Assembly (NCBI GenBank): GCA_028288985.1
Contig: JAQGHE010000032.1
Coordinates: forward strand, 1-9,308
Direction of reading: 5' to 3'
From: Candidatus Saccharimonadota bacterium
GTDB lineage: Bacteria; Patescibacteriota; Saccharimonadia; Saccharimonadales; UBA10212
Length of the DNA stretch: 9,308 nt
A program made the translations under genes and the position numbers. Below the pieces are notes generated by a model. That model was not told the DNA's origin. It worked only from the letters and a program-made list of their open reading frames with translations, and searched no databases. Numbering within the stretch: the first letter of the stretch is position 1; the number at the start of each line of letters is the position of its first letter. Of this stretch, positions 1 to 6,164 are shown in pieces.

Positions 1-109
1 AGTTGGTAGTTGGTAGTTGGTAGTTGGTAGTTGGTAGTTGGTAGTTGGTAGTTGGTAGTTGGTAGTTGGTAGTTGGTAGTTGGTAGTTGGTAGTTGGTAG
101 TTGGTAGTT
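1..109. repeat. Perfect AGTTGGT heptamer tandem array
   Basis: The unit AGTTGGT is repeated 15 times without error, followed by a partial AGTT copy; the first divergent base is A110. The + strand of the array contains no C. Read on the + strand, every frame meets TAG once per 21 bases, while the minus strand is open in all frames. The window starts exactly in the array, so the true array may be longer. The absence of any mismatch points to recent slippage expansion or an assembly edge effect. Confidence 0.97.
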
Positions 110-164
110 AGCGACTAGGATTTAGCCGCATTTTTCTAACTACAAACTACTACCTACTAACTAC
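83..164. repeat. Imperfect inverted repeat joining the heptamer array to a degenerate inverted array
   Basis: The last part of the heptamer array (83-111) and positions 136-164 are reverse complements at 25 of 29 positions, separated by a 24-nt loop (112-135). The right arm is itself built of four degenerate heptamers at 138-165 (AACTACA, AACTACT, ACCTACT, AACTACT), close to AACTACC, the reverse complement of the array unit. The structure ends about 30 bp before pth. It could act as a transcription barrier, an mRNA hairpin or a cruciform. No T-run follows either arm, so it is not a standard intrinsic terminator. Confidence 0.85.
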
Positions 165-193
165 TCACCAATAGATGTTAGTCTATTAGTGAT

Positions 194-829
194 ATGGCTT
201 TATTCCAAAAAAAACCGCAGACCAGCACCAGCGCGCCACTGTATACAGTAGGCGCTAATAAAACCATCCTGATCATTGGGCTAGGGAATCCGGGCAAAGA
301 GTACGAGGGCACCCGGCATAACATCGGCTTTGCGGCGCTGGATGATTTTGCCAAGCGCAACGACTTTCCGGCCTGGATCAACAAGAAAGACCTTAAATGC
401 CACCTGACGAGCCTGCAGATGGGCCAGAGCAGGGTAATCCTGGCGAAACCCACCACATTTGTGAATAACAGCGGCGAAGCTGCCCAAGCCGTCCAGCATT
501 TTTATAGAGTTTATAACCCTACAACTGTAGCGATCTACGATGAGCTGGCTATAAAATTCGGGCAAATACGCACCCGTGTGGGCGGCAGCGACGCCGGCCA
601 CAATGGAGTAAAATCATTAATTGCCCACATCGGTGACGATTTTGGCCGCATCCGTATAGGCGTTGGCAACGAAATCAGCGAAAAGGCCGATGCCGCCGAC
701 TTCGTACTGGGTAAGTTTACGAAAGCAGAGCAGGAAAAATTGCCTGAGCTATTAAAAGAAGTTGGCGTTCTAATGACTGAGTATGTTTTCGGCGGCGTAC
801 TGCCTCACGAAACCCGTACTATATCTTAA
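194..829 (+). CDS. pth: Peptidyl-tRNA hydrolase (Pth family)
   Basis: Cytosolic enzyme that cleaves the ester bond of peptidyl-tRNAs released early from ribosomes, recycling tRNA. The 211-residue product shows the family signatures in order: GLGNPG at residues 29-34, TRHN at 40-43 with the expected catalytic His42, FVN at 89-91 with the substrate-binding Asn91, YDEL at 115-118 with Asp116, and GHNG at 135-138 with Asn137. The family usually has about 185-200 residues. The excess is a polar N-terminal extension of roughly 24 residues before the first beta strand. ATG194 is kept because no later in-frame ATG precedes the core. No Shine-Dalgarno sequence is seen; a five-codon mini-ORF including its stop (ATG at 175, TAG at 187-189) lies just upstream. 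The usual DELDL motif reads DELAI here, outside the catalytic residues. The 3' end overlaps the convergent small gene by 11 bp. Confidence 0.96.
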   Translation: MALFQKKPQTSTSAPLYTVGANKTILIIGLGNPGKEYEGTRHNIGFAALDDFAKRNDFPAWINKKDLKCHLTSLQMGQSRVILAKPTTFVNNSGEAAQAVQHFYRVYNPTTVAIYDELAIKFGQIRTRVGGSDAGHNGVKSLIAHIGDDFGRIRIGVGNEISEKADAADFVLGKFTKAEQEKLPELLKEVGVLMTEYVFGGVLPHETRTIS

Positions 830-1064
830 GCGGCCCTCGCGCTTCGACCAACTCTTCCTTCGAATTGTATAATTGGCGCCAATTTAGGCCGTCCGGAACA
901 GCCACCACCAACCTGCCGATGTAGGCGATCTGTCCGTGCTTTCTCATGGCTACCTTGCCGAGAAGTTCAATCTCAGTTTTAAGTCTCCCAGAAGCTCCCT
1001 CTGAAGAATTAGGTTGAGTATCCTCTTTTAATATCTCGGTGCGGCGGGCAGCATTTTCTGACAT
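819..1064 (-). CDS. Small hypothetical protein, 81 residues, convergent with pth
   Basis: I do not recognise a family. Residues 1-30 are polar and probably disordered (many Ser, Glu, Lys, Arg). Residues 31-81 look like a small folded domain with alternating hydrophobic stretches (LLGKVAMRKHG, IAYIGRLVVAVPDG). No signal peptide or membrane segment is seen. The ATG at 1062-1064 has no Shine-Dalgarno sequence, but TATAAT lies 7 nt upstream, which would give a nearly leaderless mRNA. The stop (TAG, complement of 819-821) lies inside the pth coding region, so the two converge with an 11-bp overlap. Most of the reading frame lies outside any other gene, so it is not simply a shadow. It starts just after the terminator-like hairpin of the candidate RNA and could be transcribed by read-through from that promoter. 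Confidence 0.55.
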   Translation of the reverse strand: MSENAARRTEILKEDTQPNSSEGASGRLKTEIELLGKVAMRKHGQIAYIGRLVVAVPDGLNWRQLYNSKEELVEARGPLKI

Positions 1065-1071
1065 TTTATTA

Positions 1072-1077
1072 ATTATA
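1072..1077 (-). promoter_or_regulatory. -10 box TATAAT before the small hypothetical gene
   Basis: A perfect TATAAT on the minus strand lies 7 nt before the ATG at 1064, so transcription would begin at or very near the start codon. No recognisable -35 hexamer stands 16-18 bp upstream; that stretch is the arm of the terminator-like hairpin. The same bases also give TATAAT on the + strand (1074-1079). Confidence 0.35.
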
Positions 1078-1090
1078 ATCCTTTATAACC

Positions 1091-1129
1091 TAAAAGGTCT
1101 CCGGAGGGGGTGGGCACCGCCGGAGACCT
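1091..1129 (-). terminator. Intrinsic terminator-like hairpin, minus strand
   Basis: A perfect 10-bp stem (1095-1104 with 1120-1129, AGGTCTCCGG and CCGGAGACCT) has a 15-nt GC-rich loop. On the minus strand it runs into a tract of four U residues. The + strand has no T-run after the stem, so polarity favours minus-strand transcription coming from 1511. The U tract is short, so termination may be partial and feed the 81-residue gene. Confidence 0.6.
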
Positions 1130-1511
1130 ATTACACCCTTCAACCCACCATAGCGAAGCGTCGTAGTGCTGCATATAAGCAAGTACACAAGAGCCGATTT
1201 ATTCCGAAGAACAAATACATCCCAAAAAGGGACACGCTTACCCACATTGATTGGGACCCCGGCGTCAACCAAAGTTGATACCGGGCGAGTTAAAGGGGTT
1301 AGTTTGTCTAAGAATCTCCGTACCTATTACTAATTTTTAGCTTAACCAGTTGTCTTTTAATTTACGGTTATTCATACTACAAATCAGAAAAAGGTACGGG
1401 CTAGTTTTGGTGGAGGGTACTACCTCTGCTAGCAGGACTCTTAGACAATCTAACTAAAAGTTAGATTTGGGGGGTATAAGGTACGTAAGAACAGTTAAAC
1501 TGTACTTACAA
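1091..1511 (-). ncRNA. Candidate structured non-coding RNA, about 420 nt, family not recognised
   Basis: The stretch lies between a strong minus-strand promoter and a terminator-like hairpin. Pairings seen directly are: a hairpin at the predicted 5' end (1485-1496 with 1498-1509, 11 of 12 paired); a 9-bp stem (1447-1455 with 1459-1467); a long-range 8-bp helix (1306-1313 with 1439-1446) abutting that stem; inside it a 7-bp helix (1318-1324 with 1393-1399) abutting a 5-bp helix (1400-1404 with 1429-1433); a two-part hairpin (1258-1262 with 1281-1285 and 1265-1269 with 1274-1278); a short stem (1220-1223 with 1229-1232); and the terminal stem (1095-1104 with 1120-1129). I looked for hallmarks of tmRNA, RNase P RNA and SRP RNA and found none. 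It could instead be a long regulatory leader of the 81-residue gene. No convincing coding frame crosses it. Confidence 0.5.
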
Positions 1512-1517
1512 GTTGCA

Positions 1518-1546
1518 ATTCTAGCAAAAAAGTGTCGTTATGTCAA
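1518..1546 (-). promoter_or_regulatory. Strong sigma-70-type promoter, minus strand
   Basis: On the minus strand TTGACA (complement of 1541-1546, 6 of 6 to consensus) is followed after exactly 17 bp by TAGAAT (complement of 1518-1523, 5 of 6). The predicted transcription start is near 1511, two bases before the first hairpin of the candidate RNA. No coding frame starts nearby on this strand, which points to an RNA product. Confidence 0.75.
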
Positions 1547-1561
1547 GACTAGAGAATAAAA

Positions 1562-1590
1562 TGGACAATCAGGCCAAAATTATGCATAAC
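1562..1590 (+). promoter_or_regulatory. Possible dprA promoter
   Basis: TGGACA (1562-1567, 5 of 6 to TTGACA) is followed after 17 bp by CATAAC (1585-1590, 4 of 6 to TATAAT). The predicted start near 1597 would leave a leader of only about 5-11 nt before dprA. A perfect 10-bp palindrome TTATGCATAA (1580-1589) overlaps the -10 region and could be an operator. Confidence 0.3.
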
Positions 1591-1601
1591 CATAATAGCT
1601 T

Positions 1602-2474
1602 GTGCTCATGATAGGCGTCAGCAGCCTTAAGCACGGTGGATCCGGGTTTCCTCAAAGCCTGATCGACATCCCATCCGCTCCGAAAGAGCTGTTCTGGCTT
1701 GGGAGTCCTCCCTCGCAGTGGCTTGATAAACCTAGGGTGGCGATTGTGGGCAGCCGTAAGATTAGTGCCTACGGCCGCGATGTTACCGCCAAGCTGGCGA
1801 CCCAGTTGGCTGAAGCCGGAGTTGTGATTATCAGCGGCTTGGCTTATGGAGCTGACTCAATCGCTCACCAGGCAGCCCTGGACGCCGGCGGCATCACCGT
1901 GGCCGTTCTGCCGACCAGTTTAGACCACATCTACCCGTCGGCTCACGCCAACCTGGCTAAACAGATGGCAAATAAGGGCGGCACGCTTATCAGCGAATAC
2001 AAGCTTGGCTCTACGCCGCATATCAGAAACTTTACCGACCGTAACAGGATAATCAGCGGCCTCGCCGATATCATCCTGATAACCGAGGCGGCTGAGCGAA
2101 GCGGCACCCTGAACACCGCTCGCTACGGCTTGGAGCAGGGAAGGACGGTAGCCGCGGTGCCCGGCAACATCACCAGTCCGAACAGCCAGGGAACGAACAA
2201 GCTTATCAAAAGCGGGGCTCTGCCGGTAACAGAGGTTGCTGATATCTTATTTGCCCTCAATATCAGTCCCAAAAAAGCTGCCGCTAACCGGATCTTCAGG
2301 GGAAGCAAGCAGGAAGAATCAGTTTTAAAATTTATCCGCGAAGGTGTAACCGATCAGGAAGAGTTGGCTGTTAGGGCGGGGCTGGACGGAGCGGCTATGT
2401 CTTCGGTGCTTATTTCGTTAGAGCTTTCCGGCGCCATCCGCCCGGCCGGCGGCGGCCAATGGCTGCCCGCCTAA
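1602..2474 (+). CDS. dprA: DNA-processing protein DprA
   Basis: Cytosolic protein that binds incoming single-stranded DNA in natural transformation and loads RecA on it. The Rossmann-like core is clear: VAIVGSR at residues 46-52, SGLAYGAD at 78-85, LDHIYP at 107-112, RNRIISGL at 147-154, SGTLNTA at 167-173, and VPGNITSPNSQGTNKLIKSGA at 186-206. Residues about 233-290 match the C-terminal winged-helix domain (DprA_WH). At 290 residues it lacks the N-terminal SAM-like region found in many longer DprA proteins. The usual GTGLD loop reads PTSLD and GID reads GAD, both modest deviations. The given start is GTG at 1602; ATG at 1608 is equally possible and removes two residues. No Shine-Dalgarno sequence is seen. 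It is divergent from the candidate RNA, whose promoter lies about 55 bp away, and is followed by topA after 143 bp. Confidence 0.95.
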   Translation: MLMIGVSSLKHGGSGFPQSLIDIPSAPKELFWLGSPPSQWLDKPRVAIVGSRKISAYGRDVTAKLATQLAEAGVVIISGLAYGADSIAHQAALDAGGITVAVLPTSLDHIYPSAHANLAKQMANKGGTLISEYKLGSTPHIRNFTDRNRIISGLADIILITEAAERSGTLNTARYGLEQGRTVAAVPGNITSPNSQGTNKLIKSGALPVTEVADILFALNISPKKAAANRIFRGSKQEESVLKFIREGVTDQEELAVRAGLDGAAMSSVLISLELSGAIRPAGGGQWLPA

Positions 2475-2617
2475 ATAACCTCGGCTTTTGGCGAGCAGCA
2501 GACTGAGACGTATCTGGAATAGGGCGAAGGAGCAGCACAGCAAGCAACGAAGCAGTACGCGATGCAACGACGAGGTTTGCATATATCGCATCAGCCTTCT
2601 AAACTAACAAACTGTAT
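2475..2617 (+). other. dprA-topA intergenic region, T-poor and repetitive
   Basis: This 143-bp gap is unusually poor in T from about 2494 to 2575 and rich in AGCA/CAACGA-like words. GCAACGA occurs at 2544-2550 and 2564-2570. A 7-bp inverted pair (AACCTCG at 2477-2483, CGAGGTT at 2571-2577) brackets the T-poor part. No clear promoter or terminator is seen; a weak TTTGCA (2576-2581) lies upstream of topA. It may be a topA leader or simply co-transcribed spacer. Confidence 0.4.
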
Positions 2618-4909
2618 ATGGCAAAGAACTTAGTTATTGTAGAGAGCCCGGCGAAGGCCAAGACTATCGCTAAATACCTCGGTAAAGACTACGAGGTTAA
2701 AAGCAGTTTTGGCCATATTCGGGATTTGCCCAAAAAAGACATCGGCGTAGATATTGAGCACGAATTTAAGCCCACTTATCAGATAAGCCCGGATAAGAAG
2801 AAGGTGGTCGCAGAACTAAAGTCCGCCGCCAAAGGTTCCATCGTCTGGCTGGCCAGTGATGAAGACCGCGAAGGGGAAGCCATAGCCTGGCATGTATCCG
2901 TTGCTTTAGGCCTGGACCCGGAAAATACTAAGCGAATCGTTTTTCACGAGATCACCAAGCCGGCGATTGAAGCAGCCGTCGCTAATCCCCGTACTATTAA
3001 TATGAAGCTGGTGGACGCCCAGCAGTCCCGGCGCATACTAGACCGCTTGGTAGGGTACGAGCTAAGCCCCGTGCTATGGAGAAAGATCAGGGCCGGACTT
3101 TCTGCCGGGCGAGTACAAAGCGTTGCGGTACGCCTGATCGTGGAGCGCGAGAGAGAGATTAGAGCTTTCAGTCCGGAAGTCAGCTTTAAGGTTACCGCCG
3201 TCTTTGACACCGACGGAGTCGAACTTCCGGCCGAACTTAGCGAGCGAGTAACAGGGGTCGATAAGGCCCACGAATTCTTATCAGCCATCGCCCCGGCGAC
3301 CTTCAAAGTGGCCGATGTAGAACAAAAACCGGGAACCCGCAGCCCCAGCGCGCCGTTTATTACCAGCACTTTACAGCAGGAAGCCGCCCGGCGGCTGGGC
3401 TTCAGCGTTCGCCAAACCATGACGCTGGCCCAAAGACTGTACGAAAACGGCCACATTACTTACATGCGCACCGACAGCACTACTCTATCAGGCATAGCCA
3501 TCAACGCCGCGAAAGAATATATAACCAAGAATTACGGCGCTAATTACTCCCAAGTCCGCCAATATAAGACTAAAAGCGCCTCTGCCCAAGAAGCCCACGA
3601 GGCCATCCGGCCGACTAATCTGTCGACGCTGAGCGCCGGCGATGACGCTAGCCAGAAAAAGCTATACGAGCTGATTTGGCAACGCACTATGGCCAGTCAA
3701 ATGGCCCCGGCTTCCATCCAAAAAACAGAGATAACCATAGAGATCTCTAACCGGGACGAGAAGTTCCTGGCCCGCGGTGAAGTACTGGTATTCGATGGCT
3801 TCTTAAAAGTCTACGGCGGCGGCAAAGACGATGTAATCCTGCCCGATATCAAGCCGGGACAAATTTTAGCGCTTAACAGCGCAAACGCCCTGGAAACTTA
3901 TAGCCGACCCCCGGCCCGCTACTCTGAAGCCGCGCTCGTCAAAAAGCTGGAACAGCTGGGCATCGGGCGCCCTAGCACCTATGCTCCCACCATTAGCACC
4001 GTCCAGGACCGCGGCTACGTTGAAAAAGCCGATATGGAAGGCGAAGCCCGCGAACTTAAAGAGTTAGTTTTAGCCGGCGGTAAAGTTTCAGAGGGGTCCC
4101 AATCTGTTACGGTGGGTGCCGACCGCAATAAGCTGCTGCCCACGCCACTGGCCGAAGTCGTGACTGACTTTTTAATCAAATTCGTCTCCGACATAGTTGA
4201 TTATGATTTTACCGCTCGGGCCGAGGCCCAATTCGATGAAGTGGCCGACGGAAAGCTTACCTGGCAGCAGATGCTGCGCGAATTTTATGACAAATTCCAT
4301 CCGTTAATCGAGGAATCCTCTAAAGCGGACCGGGCAGAGGCTGCCCAGGCCCGAGAACTAGGCAAAGACCCCAAGACAGGCAAACCGGTAATAGCCCGTT
4401 TTGGCCGCTACGGGCCGATGCTGCAGCTGGGAGAAACAGGAGATACTAAGGATAAAAAAACTCCCAAACCCCGTTTTGCACCGCTGCCGGCTGGCTCTAC
4501 ACTTGATAATGTCACTTTGGAGCAGGCCTTACCGATGTTCAATCTCCCCAGAGTCGTCGGCAAAACCGAAGACGGAGAGGAAATTACCGCGGATATAGGC
4601 CGCTTTGGTCCATACATAAAGATAGACAAGACCTTCGTAAGTATTAAGGACCAGGATCCGCTGACGATCACCGAGGAAGAGGCCCGCCGGGCTTACGCCG
4701 AAAAGGCTGAAGCCGCCGAGAAGCGGGTGATTGCCGACTACGGCCAGATCAAGATATTACGGGGACCTTACGGGCCATATATCACGGACGGCAAAAAGAA
4801 CGCCCGCATACCCAAATCCAAGGATCCCGAGAAGATTAACGAGCAAGAAGCCAAAGAAATGCTGGATAGCGCCAAGCCGGGTAGGAAGCGCCCCAGAAAA
4901 CGTACCTAA
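2618..4909 (+). CDS. topA: DNA topoisomerase I (type IA)
   Basis: Relaxes negative supercoils by cutting one strand through a 5'-phosphotyrosyl link. The N-terminal TOPRIM domain (residues about 3-115) has VESPAK with Glu9 and the metal-binding DEDRE at 81-85. The central type IA domain has SAGRVQSVA at 162-170 and the active-site motif ITYMRTDS at 280-287, with the expected nucleophile Tyr282; LGIGRPSTYA follows at 447-456. The C-terminal part carries three Toprim_C_Rpt-like repeats (about 575-648, 649-697 and 705-752), each with a GRYGP, GRFGP or GPYGP core, and ends in a basic tail (RKRPRKRT). There are no cysteines, so the zinc ribbons of the E. coli enzyme are absent; repeats replacing them are known in other phyla, including Actinobacteria. 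The length of 763 residues is typical. The ATG at 2618 sits directly before the TOPRIM strand, as usual, and has no Shine-Dalgarno sequence. Confidence 0.97.
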   Translation: MAKNLVIVESPAKAKTIAKYLGKDYEVKSSFGHIRDLPKKDIGVDIEHEFKPTYQISPDKKKVVAELKSAAKGSIVWLASDEDREGEAIAWHVSVALGLDPENTKRIVFHEITKPAIEAAVANPRTINMKLVDAQQSRRILDRLVGYELSPVLWRKIRAGLSAGRVQSVAVRLIVEREREIRAFSPEVSFKVTAVFDTDGVELPAELSERVTGVDKAHEFLSAIAPATFKVADVEQKPGTRSPSAPFITSTLQQEAARRLGFSVRQTMTLAQRLYENGHITYMRTDSTTLSGIAINAAKEYITKNYGANYSQVRQYKTKSASAQEAHEAIRPTNLSTLSAGDDASQKKLYELIWQRTMASQMAPASIQKTEITIEISNRDEKFLARGEVLVFDGFLKVYGGGKDDVILPDIKPGQILALNSANALETYSRPPARYSEAALVKKLEQLGIGRPSTYAPTISTVQDRGYVEKADMEGEARELKELVLAGGKVSEGSQSVTVGADRNKLLPTPLAEVVTDFLIKFVSDIVDYDFTARAEAQFDEVADGKLTWQQMLREFYDKFHPLIEESSKADRAEAAQARELGKDPKTGKPVIARFGRYGPMLQLGETGDTKDKKTPKPRFAPLPAGSTLDNVTLEQALPMFNLPRVVGKTEDGEEITADIGRFGPYIKIDKTFVSIKDQDPLTITEEEARRAYAEKAEAAEKRVIADYGQIKILRGPYGPYITDGKKNARIPKSKDPEKINEQEAKEMLDSAKPGRKRPRKRT

Positions 4910-4917
4910 AGCGATAT

Positions 4918-4926
4918 TTATCCACA
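4918..4926 (+). promoter_or_regulatory. Single DnaA box
   Basis: TTATCCACA matches the consensus DnaA box exactly. It lies 9 bp after the topA stop in an AT-rich 199-bp gap. No second box is near, so this is not an origin on its own evidence; it may be chance or a regulatory site for the next gene. Confidence 0.3.
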
Positions 4927-5010
4927 TATTTTTACAGATAACCAGATTGTTTCCTTCTAAATTACAAAAAACCCATTAGTGCCAAGTAGTCCAAATCGTG
5001 ATAAAATATA

Positions 5011-5065
5011 AGTAATTACCTAATAAGGTTGACTTTTAAAAATATACGTTTTATAATAGTAATTA
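5011..5065 (+). repeat. Two AGTAATTA direct repeats flanking a promoter
   Basis: AGTAATTACC (5011-5020) and AGTAATTATC (5058-5067) agree at 9 of 10 positions and lie 47 bp apart. The first stands just upstream of the -35 box and the second covers the predicted transcription start. This placement suits a looping or steric repressor, possibly the downstream DNA-binding protein itself (autoregulation, inferred). The region is AT-rich, so chance is not excluded. Confidence 0.35.
5029..5057 (+). promoter_or_regulatory. Strong sigma-70-type promoter for the region-4 protein gene
   Basis: TTGACT (5029-5034, 5 of 6) is followed after 17 bp by TATAAT (5052-5057, 6 of 6). Transcription should start near 5064, giving a 45-nt leader. 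A purine-rich AGGGAAAG (5093-5100) lies 8 nt before the ATG, the only Shine-Dalgarno-like site seen before a gene in this window. Confidence 0.8.
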
Positions 5066-5108
5066 TCGTATTGTTTATATAAGAGCAATCACAGGGAAAG
5101 AACTATTT

Positions 5109-6143
5109 ATGGAAGAAGCTACGGCCAAACAATTAGACCTGGAAAAAGTAACCAAAGACATCTTAGGTACTATTGAACGTGAGCGTGAACGAGAAATCAT
5201 ATCACGCCGTTTTGGCTTGTACGACCGCCGTGAAACTCTAGAGCAGATTGGTGAACTTTTGGGCATTACCCGCGAGCGGGTACGCCAGCTGGAAAAAGCT
5301 GTTATTACAAAACTGAAGGCTACGGCCGAGAAAGATCTGCCCCACATCCAAGCTGTAGAGTCTGCCCTGAGTGCTCATTTAAAAGATATGGGTAATGTGG
5401 CTCGCATATCTGAAGTGACTGCCCGCATCAAGCCGGATTCCGGCAAAGTTGACCAGGCCCGCGTTGCCTTTTTGGCGCACTTAAGCCCCGGCATTGCCGT
5501 TATAGATGACAACGACCATTTTCACCACTCTATAGGCCTTGGCTCCGTCCACACCGAAAAAGCCATCCGCGACAACGTTAATAAGATTATCGAAGCGGTT
5601 AATAAAATCGGCGAACCTACCAGCTCTGAAGTCATAGCCAAAGAATACGGCAGCAAAGACACCAAGCACGTAGAGGCGCTGGCTGGCATCAGCAAGAACC
5701 TGGCCAACCTGCACGGGCGTTGGGGCCTTACAAAATGGCCAATGGTTAACCCCAAGAACATCCGCGACAAGATTTACGTTATCCTGCACGACACCAAAAA
5801 GCCGATGCACTTCTCAGAAATCGCCGGCTCCATCAAAGACAGCGACTTCCGCCGCAACGATGTCACAACCCAGGCTATTCACAACGAACTTATCAAAGAC
5901 AAGCGCTTCGTACTGATTGGCCGCGGCATTTACGCCCTGCGCGAATGGGGTTATAAGCGCGGCACTGTTGCCGATGTTATCGCCGAAGTTCTTCGCAAAG
6001 AAGGCAATGCTCTTCACCGGGACGAAATCGTCCGCCGGGTTCTTAAAAGCCGCCAGGTTAAAGAAACGACTATTCTTCTAAACCTCCAGGGTAAGTCGCA
6101 GTTCAAACGCGTCGCCAAAGCCACGTACTCGTTGGCCGAATAA
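5109..6143 (+). CDS. Sigma-70 region 4 protein with winged-helix and HARE-HTH domains
   Basis: Probable DNA-binding transcription regulator, 344 residues. Residues about 17-72 match sigma-70 region 4, with RFGL at 34-37, LEQIGELLGITRERVRQLE at 44-62 and a recognition helix near 54-70 that would contact -35-type DNA. There is no region 2, so it cannot be a standard sigma factor that melts the -10 box. Residues about 85-140 and 150-210 look like two further winged-helix units. Residues about 216-281 match HARE-HTH, the fold of the N-terminal part of the RNA polymerase delta subunit (IRDKIYVILHDTKKPMHFSEI, then FVLIGRGIYALREWG). Residues 284-344 look like one more winged helix. It could be an RNA polymerase-associated factor or a region-4 repressor or activator. 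It has its own promoter, leader and possible operators, and is followed by the ATPase gene after 67 bp. Family match is firm; role is inferred. Confidence 0.85.
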   Translation: MEEATAKQLDLEKVTKDILGTIEREREREIISRRFGLYDRRETLEQIGELLGITRERVRQLEKAVITKLKATAEKDLPHIQAVESALSAHLKDMGNVARISEVTARIKPDSGKVDQARVAFLAHLSPGIAVIDDNDHFHHSIGLGSVHTEKAIRDNVNKIIEAVNKIGEPTSSEVIAKEYGSKDTKHVEALAGISKNLANLHGRWGLTKWPMVNPKNIRDKIYVILHDTKKPMHFSEIAGSIKDSDFRRNDVTTQAIHNELIKDKRFVLIGRGIYALREWGYKRGTVADVIAEVLRKEGNALHRDEIVRRVLKSRQVKETTILLNLQGKSQFKRVAKATYSLAE

Positions 6144-6164
6144 TATAAACACGCCTTATCTAAT

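Noticed and set aside
1105..1119. Resemblance of the hairpin loop to the T-box antiterminator motif (GGGTGGNACCGCG)
   Set aside because: It is on the + strand, where no specifier stem precedes it and no gene follows directly; one base is inserted and the U tract is on the other strand.
1090..1272. 60-codon minus-strand frame ending at the terminator U tract
   Set aside because: It needs a TTG start without Shine-Dalgarno, and its codons are dictated by the hairpins of the candidate RNA. A leader peptide is conceivable but nothing supports it.
1039..1278. 79-codon + strand reading frame
   Set aside because: It starts within the small minus-strand gene and runs through the terminator-like hairpin and RNA helices; its composition is not protein-like and there is no ribosome binding site.
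1091..1511. Identification of the candidate RNA as tmRNA, RNase P RNA or SRP RNA
   Set aside because: No tRNA-like ends or tag frame, no GAGGAAAGTCC-type P4 strand, and no SRP tetraloop motif could be found on either strand.
4910..5108. Replication origin
   Set aside because: Only one DnaA box is present and neither dnaA nor dnaN is near.
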